9,964 nucleotides of DNA from Bacteroidota bacterium (GTDB taxonomy: Bacteria; Bacteroidota; Ignavibacteria; UBA10030; SZUA-254), in the NCBI GenBank assembly GCA_004322375.1, contig SCUC01000615.1, positions 1 through 9,964 on the forward strand, given 5' to 3'. Below are positions 6,426 through 9,964 of the stretch, one piece after another. Position 1 is the stretch's first letter, and each line of letters begins with the position of its first letter. Made by a program: the position numbers and the translations under genes. The notes under the pieces were generated by a model, which worked only from the letters and a program-made list of their open reading frames with translations, did no database searches and was not told the origin of the DNA.

Positions 6426-6785
6426 ATGGCGAAGAAGCAAGAAGCGCAAGTCAATCTTTTAGAATTAAAACCGAAACGAAATCTTCAATGGGAACATGAG
6501 GGGAACGACATTGTCGTTCTCCTTGTTCCCAAATTTCGGAAAGGGTTATTGGCAACGTGGTTGCAACCCAAACTTCCCAAGCCGTATATCAAGGTGAAGC
6601 TCGATGAGATAGGAAGTTATTTCTGGAATTTGTGCGACGGGAATACAACTGTGCTGGATATATCGGAAAAGATGAAGACAAAATTCGGAGAAGAATTTGA
6701 CCCGAAGTATGAACGTGTTGGAAAGTTTGTTACCCAGCTTTCGCATGATAAATTTTTGACGTTCGATTTAAGCGTTACAGGATGA
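6426..6785 (+). CDS. PqqD-family peptide-binding protein (orphan)
   Basis: The 119-aa protein resembles PqqD, the small chaperone that presents a precursor peptide to a radical-SAM enzyme. Diagnostic features are VKLDEIGSYFWNLCDGNTTVLDISEKM in the middle and the helical FDPKYERVGKFVTQLSHDKFLTF C-terminus. No pqqA, pqqE or other radical-SAM gene is present in the window, so PQQ synthesis is not implied; the position after an oligopeptide transporter and before a dipeptidase points to peptide handling. The frame is open from an ATG at 6363, but that start lies inside a palindromic repeat; AAGGA at 6409-6413 suits the ATG at 6426 better, giving the N-terminus MAKKQEAQVN. The stop overlaps the next start (ATGA, 6782-6785). 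Confidence 0.8.
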   Translation: MAKKQEAQVNLLELKPKRNLQWEHEGNDIVVLLVPKFRKGLLATWLQPKLPKPYIKVKLDEIGSYFWNLCDGNTTVLDISEKMKTKFGEEFDPKYERVGKFVTQLSHDKFLTFDLSVTG

Positions 6786-7222
6786 TTGCTCAACGAACCA
6801 TACAAAAGATAACGAGAGAAATTGTGAAGGCGTGCGACCCTCAGCTTGTTATTCTCTTCGGGTCATACGGGAGGGGGAAGCAGAACGAAGAGAGTGACCT
6901 GGATATTTTCGTCGTTACGGAGTTGGAGGGGAGCGCGCCAGAGAAAGTTCGGTGCCTTAATCGCTTTATCACTTCAAGAGGATTCGGGATTGATATAGTC
7001 GTGAGAACCCCAGAACAGGTCAAAAAGGCTCGGTCCGGTAGAGATTGGTTTGTGCAAGAAATCGCACGTGACGGAAAGTGCTGTATGCACGATGATGCAA
7101 TACCCTGGGTTGAGAAAGCCGAAGGCGATTATGAAGGAGCAGTGCTCCTCTCGAAGAAACGATTGAAGAAAACAGCACACTTAACTTGCTTTGCATGCCA
7201 GCAATACGCGGAAAATATCTGA
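6782..7222 (+). CDS. MNT nucleotidyltransferase with truncated HEPN domain
   Basis: Residues 1-100 form a minimal nucleotidyltransferase (MNT) domain with an intact GSX10DXD motif (G27-S28, D39, D41) and a likely third acidic residue D71 in GFGIDIVV. Such domains, as in MntA, transfer nucleotides (AMP) to partner HEPN proteins or other targets. From about residue 107 a HEPN domain starts (PWVEKAEGDYEGAVLL, then CFACQQYAE), but the frame ends at 7220-7222 exactly where the family continues with KYLKALL. The continuation is found in the next frame (7186-7488), so this is the N-terminal part of a single fusion of about 235 aa. The start overlaps the PqqD-like stop. It could still make an active MNT domain. 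The fusion type occurs in archaea and bacteria; a toxin-antitoxin role is possible but not shown. Confidence 0.8.
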   Translation: MIAQRTIQKITREIVKACDPQLVILFGSYGRGKQNEESDLDIFVVTELEGSAPEKVRCLNRFITSRGFGIDIVVRTPEQVKKARSGRDWFVQEIARDGKCCMHDDAIPWVEKAEGDYEGAVLLSKKRLKKTAHLTCFACQQYAENI

Positions 7223-7488
7223 AAGCATTTTTAGTGGAAAACAATGTTCATTTTTCAAAAACCCACGCGATGGTGAGAGAACTTTTACCGCTTTGCATAG
7301 ACATTGATGCTGAATTTAAGCTTCTTTCTCCGTTACTTACAATTCTCGATCCTTTCGCAGTCGAATTTAGAGATCCGGGTGATGACGTACTTCTTTCAGA
7401 AGTAATGCCTGCAATTTCTGCAGTGAAAAAAGTAAGACGATTTATCCGGGGAAAATTGGGTTTAGAAAAACAACGAAGACTTTTATAA
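7186..7488 (+). CDS. HEPN domain, C-terminal fragment displaced by frameshift
   Basis: This frame carries the second half of the HEPN domain begun in the upstream gene: GKYLKAFLVENNVHFSKTHAM matches the usual AEKYLKALL---I-F-KTHDL pattern, followed by a helical C-terminus ending in a basic tail (KKVRRFIRGKLGLEKQRRLL). The formal ATG at 7186 lies inside the upstream gene and its first residues (MLCMPAIR) are out-of-frame translation, so independent expression is doubtful. Adding one A to the A-run at 7212-7215 would join the two into an uninterrupted MNT-HEPN protein. An RX4-6H ribonuclease motif typical of HEPN toxins is not evident. Confidence 0.6.
   Translation: MLCMPAIRGKYLKAFLVENNVHFSKTHAMVRELLPLCIDIDAEFKLLSPLLTILDPFAVEFRDPGDDVLLSEVMPAISAVKKVRRFIRGKLGLEKQRRLL
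7212..7215 (+). other. Frameshift site in MNT-HEPN gene (A-run)
   Basis: The plus strand reads GCGGAAAATATCTGA. With five A residues it would read A-E-K-Y-L, the expected HEPN motif; with the four present it reads A-E-N-I-stop. A one-base deletion, a sequencing or assembly error, or less likely programmed slippage would all explain it. Confidence 0.75.
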
Positions 7489-7506
7489 TTAAAAATATTT
7501 ATTCAC

Positions 7507-7511
7507 AGGAG
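7507..7511 (+). promoter_or_regulatory. Ribosome binding site of pepD (AGGAG)
   Basis: AGGAG ends 8 nt before the ATG at 7520. It is the clearest Shine-Dalgarno in the window and fixes the pepD start. Confidence 0.7.
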
Positions 7512-7519
7512 AAATTATT

Positions 7520-8977
7520 ATGTCAACCGCAATACAAGGACTGAAACCACCGCTTGTTTGGAAATACTTTGCTGAGATCGCATTAGTCCCGCGACCATCG
7601 AAGCATGAGGAAAAAATAATTCAATACATGCTTGATTCGGCAAAAAAGCTTGGCTTATCGGCAAAGAAAGATAAGTTCGGCAATGTCTTGATTAAGAAAC
7701 CTGCATCTCCGGGGAGAGAAAAAAATGCAAGTCTTTGCCTGCAAGGACATCTCGACATGGTGTGTGAGAAGAATGCCGACGTGCAGCATGATTTTATGAA
7801 AGACCCGATCGAGCTTGTCCGAAAGGGAAATTTTTTGATGGCGAACGGAACGACACTCGGCGCCGATAACGGCATTGCCGTTGCGACGATGCTTGCCATC
7901 GCAGAAGATAAATCGCTTGAGCATGGACCGCTTGAATTGCTCTTTACCATTGATGAGGAAACCGGTCTTACCGGCGCGAGCAACCTGAGCGGCGACCTTG
8001 TCGCAAGCAGAACAATGATGAACCTGGATTCTGAAGAAGAAGGCGCGTTGTATGTCGGATGTTCCGGCGGCAGAGATACGACGGCAACGTGGAAGGTTGA
8101 TTATGAAAGCGCGCCTGCCGGTTCGGTCGCAGCGACGTTGAACGTCAAAGGCTTGCGCGGCGGTCATTCAGGTTTGGAAATAGACAAAGGGAGAGGCAAT
8201 GCAATAAAAATTATGAATCGTGTGTTGATCGAATTGACTGCGTTAGGCTGCCGGCTCTCGACAATCAATGGTGGAAACAAACGAAATGCAATACCGCGTG
8301 AGTGTGTCGCAGAACTGTTCGTGCCAAAAGCAAAATTAGAAAAGGCAAAAGCGGCAGTTGCAGAAATGAATACGACGATGCGCGCAGAGCTATCTTCGGT
8401 CGAGCCTGATTTAGCGGTTACATTGGATGCGGCAAACGGGAAGAAAAAAGGAAAGGTGATAAAACTCGCACAGCAAAAGAAGCTGACCCAAACATTGATG
8501 GGATTACCTCACGGTGTTTTAAAAATGAGCGCGGACATTCCGGGTCTCGTTGAAACATCAACCAACGTGGCGGTGATTACAACGACCAATAAAGCAATTG
8601 TGCAGGCGACAAGTCAGCGCAGCTCGGTCGCATCGGAGCTGAGGGAAGCGGTTGATATGGTATCTGCCGTCTTCAATCTTGGCGGTGCAAAAGTTGAAAA
8701 TTCCGACGGGTACCCGGGATGGAAACCGAATCTCCAATCTCCAATCTTGAAGCTGGCGAAGCAGACGTATCAATCTCTATACAAGAAGGAACCGGCTGTG
8801 AAAGCGATTCACGCAGGACTTGAATGCGGCATTATCGGAGAGCGCGTGCCGGGCATGGATATGGTTTCGTTTGGACCGACTCTTGAAGGCGTTCACTCGC
8901 CCGACGAGAAGATTTATATTGATACCGTTGAGAAGTTCTGGAATTTCTTGTTAGGGATTTTGAAGAACTGGAAGTAA
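7520..8977 (+). CDS. pepD: Aminoacyl-histidine dipeptidase (peptidase D)
   Basis: PepD (M20 metallopeptidase family, cytoplasmic) cleaves Xaa-His and other dipeptides using two zinc ions. The 485-aa length equals the family norm. All expected metal and catalytic residues are present: H77 and D79 in QGHLDMV, D116 in GADNGIA, E146 and E147 in DEETG, D170 in NLDSEEEG, and H459 in GVHSPDEK. The dimerisation/lid domain occupies roughly residues 185-390, starting near LNVKGLRGGHSGLEIDKGRGNA. It follows the OPT transporter, the PqqD-like gene and the broken MNT-HEPN gene on the same strand, fitting intracellular hydrolysis of imported peptides. It has its own good Shine-Dalgarno and ends at a strong terminator. 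Confidence 0.95.
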   Translation: MSTAIQGLKPPLVWKYFAEIALVPRPSKHEEKIIQYMLDSAKKLGLSAKKDKFGNVLIKKPASPGREKNASLCLQGHLDMVCEKNADVQHDFMKDPIELVRKGNFLMANGTTLGADNGIAVATMLAIAEDKSLEHGPLELLFTIDEETGLTGASNLSGDLVASRTMMNLDSEEEGALYVGCSGGRDTTATWKVDYESAPAGSVAATLNVKGLRGGHSGLEIDKGRGNAIKIMNRVLIELTALGCRLSTINGGNKRNAIPRECVAELFVPKAKLEKAKAAVAEMNTTMRAELSSVEPDLAVTLDAANGKKKGKVIKLAQQKKLTQTLMGLPHGVLKMSADIPGLVETSTNVAVITTTNKAIVQATSQRSSVASELREAVDMVSAVFNLGGAKVENSDGYPGWKPNLQSPILKLAKQTYQSLYKKEPAVKAIHAGLECGIIGERVPGMDMVSFGPTLEGVHSPDEKIYIDTVEKFWNFLLGILKNWK

Positions 8978-9002
8978 GGTAGCAGGATAGACCGTAGAAA
9001 TG

Positions 9003-9032
9003 AAAAAGGGCAGAGAAATCTGCCCTTTTTTT
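9003..9032. terminator. Bidirectional intrinsic terminator (pepD / tRNA-Arg)
   Basis: A perfect 12-bp stem AAAAAGGGCAGA (9003-9014) / TCTGCCCTTTTT (9019-9030) closes a GAAA tetraloop and is followed by TT. The A-run on the left becomes a T-run on the minus strand, so it can end both the pepD transcript and the convergent tRNA transcript. Confidence 0.92.
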
Positions 9033-9037
9033 GTTTG

Positions 9038-9111
<74 letters not shown>

Positions 9112-9147
9112 AGAAACATTGACAATTGACGATTCATTCATTGCAGA

Positions 9148-9168
9148 ATTACTTTACGTTACCATCTG
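9148..9168. repeat. Half-copy of the ATTACTTTAC palindrome arm
   Basis: ATTACTTTAC (9148-9157) followed by GTTACCATC resembles the arm at 145-161 and, in inverse, 225-247. No matching second arm is found nearby, so it is a solitary or decayed copy upstream of the tRNA gene. Confidence 0.3.
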
Positions 9169-9183
9169 AAAAGTACCCTTGGT

Positions 9184-9322
9184 GTCATTCTCTACGAGTC
9201 TTTGACTGAACGGAGCGAAGCGGAGTGCCTACGGCTCGTAGAGAAGAATTTTCCAAACTCCAAAATCATAGTGTATTTAAGGTGCAGAGATTCTTCGTCC
9301 CGCGGGCGGGACTCAGAATGAC
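9184..9322. repeat. 139-bp MITE-like element with terminal inverted repeats
   Basis: The ends are GTCATTCT (9184-9191) and its exact complement AGAATGAC (9315-9322). Inside are CTCTACGAG (9190-9198) / CTCGTAGAG (9235-9243) and the perfect palindrome GTCCCGC-GG-GCGGGAC (9297-9312). The words CCTACGGCTCGTAGA and GATTCTTC recur near the window start (20-34, 67-74). GTCATTCT...AGAATGAC-type palindromes are common as dispersed repeats in related genomes (from general knowledge). A small open frame at 9225-9467 across it is not a credible gene. Confidence 0.6.
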
Positions 9323-9361
9323 GATGTGCGCGGGTTTTCGAACAGTTTCCTTAAAAGAACT

Positions 9362-9391
9362 TTGGAATCGTCTATGCGCTATAAATATAAT
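9362..9391 (+). promoter_or_regulatory. Possible sigma70-like promoter
   Basis: TTGGAA (9362-9367) and TATAAT (9386-9391) are separated by 18 nt, just upstream of a leader with three hairpins and a secreted-protein gene. The -10 is perfect, but the region is AT-rich, so chance is possible. Confidence 0.35.
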
Positions 9392-9466
9392 AAAAAAAAA
9401 GAAGAGAAATAATTTTACCGATTTAGGTTGGTTTTTATTGGGGAATCTCCTATCTTCTTGCAATTG

Positions 9467-9548
9467 AAACCGTTATTCTGCAGTGTAACGGTTTAAGTCT
9501 ATACCCTTGCGATGATAGACGGGAGATACTACTGCCTCTTCCCGTTTT
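9467..9548 (+). ncRNA. Three-hairpin leader or small RNA, unidentified
   Basis: Three consecutive stems lie 50 nt upstream of the last gene: AAACCGTTA/TAACGGTTT (9467-9475, 9486-9494), GTCTAT/ATAGAC (9497-9502, 9515-9520) and ACGGGAGA/TC-T-TCCCGT (9519-9526, 9537-9545, one bulged base) followed by TTTT. The third stem could be a terminator or attenuator. I do not recognise a known riboswitch consensus. Stems 2 and 3 share two bases (9519-9520), so they may be alternative structures. Confidence 0.35.
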
Positions 9549-9597
9549 GTTATCGGCTTTCAGAATCAAGAATATCAACTATTAGATGCGGCGAGCT

Positions 9598-9964
9598 ATG
9601 AAGAATAAATTCTTTCTCCCTCTTATGTTCATTGTATTATTTCAACTTCTTTCAATCTCAGTCTATGGGCAAATGGCTGAGTACAGGCAAGAAGAAGCAA
9701 CTTTTCCCGATGCTACAACAATCGGAGTGGCGCCCGGCGTGATGGTCTATTCCGGCGATGTTGACGAGGTTAAAAATAATCTCGGCGTGGAAGCGTACTG
9801 CCGTTTTCCCTTGAAAACAACCGATGACGCTGCGCTCTATTGCGCGTTAGGATACAGCATGCTTGAAGGAGGCGTTGAAGATGCGAATACCCCCTCCCGT
9901 ACATTCACGACAAGAAATCCTTTCACGTATGCGTTATTTATGCCGAGCTATAAAGTGAATTCGG
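9598..9964 (+). CDS. Secreted or outer-membrane protein, N-terminal part (runs off window)
   Basis: The frame is open from the ATG to the window end (122 complete codons). The N-terminus MKNKFFLPLMFIVLFQLL is a classical signal peptide with cleavage probably after SVYG (near residue 24, before QMAEY). The mature part (GVAPGVMVYSGDVDEVKNNLG, ALYCALGYSMLEGG) alternates glycine, aromatic and polar residues as in outer-membrane beta-barrel porin-like proteins, but the family cannot be named from this fragment. An in-frame ATG at 9586 (MRRA extension) directly after a TAG stop is an alternative start. Neither has a strong Shine-Dalgarno. Confidence 0.75.
   Translation, partial: MKNKFFLPLMFIVLFQLLSISVYGQMAEYRQEEATFPDATTIGVAPGVMVYSGDVDEVKNNLGVEAYCRFPLKTTDDAALYCALGYSMLEGGVEDANTPSRTFTTRNPFTYALFMPSYKVNS

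Noticed and set aside
6426..6785. PQQ cofactor biosynthesis
   Set aside because: No pqqA, pqqB, pqqC or pqqE is present; stand-alone PqqD-domain proteins serve other pathways.
9225..9467. Small open frame of 80 codons
   Set aside because: It crosses the MITE-like palindrome and the promoter-like AT-rich stretch and has no protein-like composition.

Overview
The window is about 42% GC by eye and looks like chromosomal sequence from a free-living member of the FCB (Bacteroidetes/Chlorobi/Ignavibacteria-like) group. The reasons are the gene content (SpmA/SpmB-like pair, OPT transporter + PqqD + PepD), mostly weak Shine-Dalgarno sequences, two 23S-rRNA-intervening-sequence (S23) four-helix-bundle genes, and many short palindromic interspersed repeats. 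The taxonomic guess is an inference of moderate to low confidence.

Layout. 1-411 is gene-free and rich in palindromes. 412-2499 is a SpmA/SpmB-like membrane gene pair that has been split by an S23 gene (1546-1893). 2748-3656 is a monofunctional proline dehydrogenase. 3715-4107 is a second, divergent S23 gene. 4240-6303 is an OPT-family oligopeptide transporter. 6426-6785 is an orphan PqqD-type peptide-binding protein. 6782-7488 is an MNT-HEPN nucleotidyltransferase gene cut in two by a one-base frameshift. 7520-8977 is aminoacyl-histidine dipeptidase (pepD), closed by a strong terminator. 9038-9111 (minus strand) is tRNA-Arg(UCU). 9112-9597 is non-coding with a MITE-like palindrome, a possible promoter and a three-hairpin leader. 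From 9598 a secreted or outer-membrane protein gene runs off the window.

How the genes work together. OPT transporter, PqqD-like protein and PepD make a plausible peptide import and hydrolysis group, all on the plus strand, with the MNT-HEPN gene wedged in through an ATGA overlap. Proline dehydrogenase just upstream would oxidise proline released from peptides, although it is not clearly in the same transcription unit.

Most unusual signal. Both S23 genes are bracketed by degenerate arrays of 7-bp tandem repeats, and in each case the downstream array is the reverse complement of the upstream one. The upstream array starts at or within a base or two of the stop codon of the preceding gene. The heptads differ between the two units (GCRGTGR-type and CAGKAAA-type), but both reduce to CRGTRRR, used in opposite polarity relative to the gene. 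One unit sits between two genes that normally adjoin. This suggests a small recurring 'S23 plus inverted heptad arrays' cassette that may be mobile or may fold as an RNA, resembling the stem-flanked S23 ORFs in rRNA intervening sequences but located in protein-coding loci.
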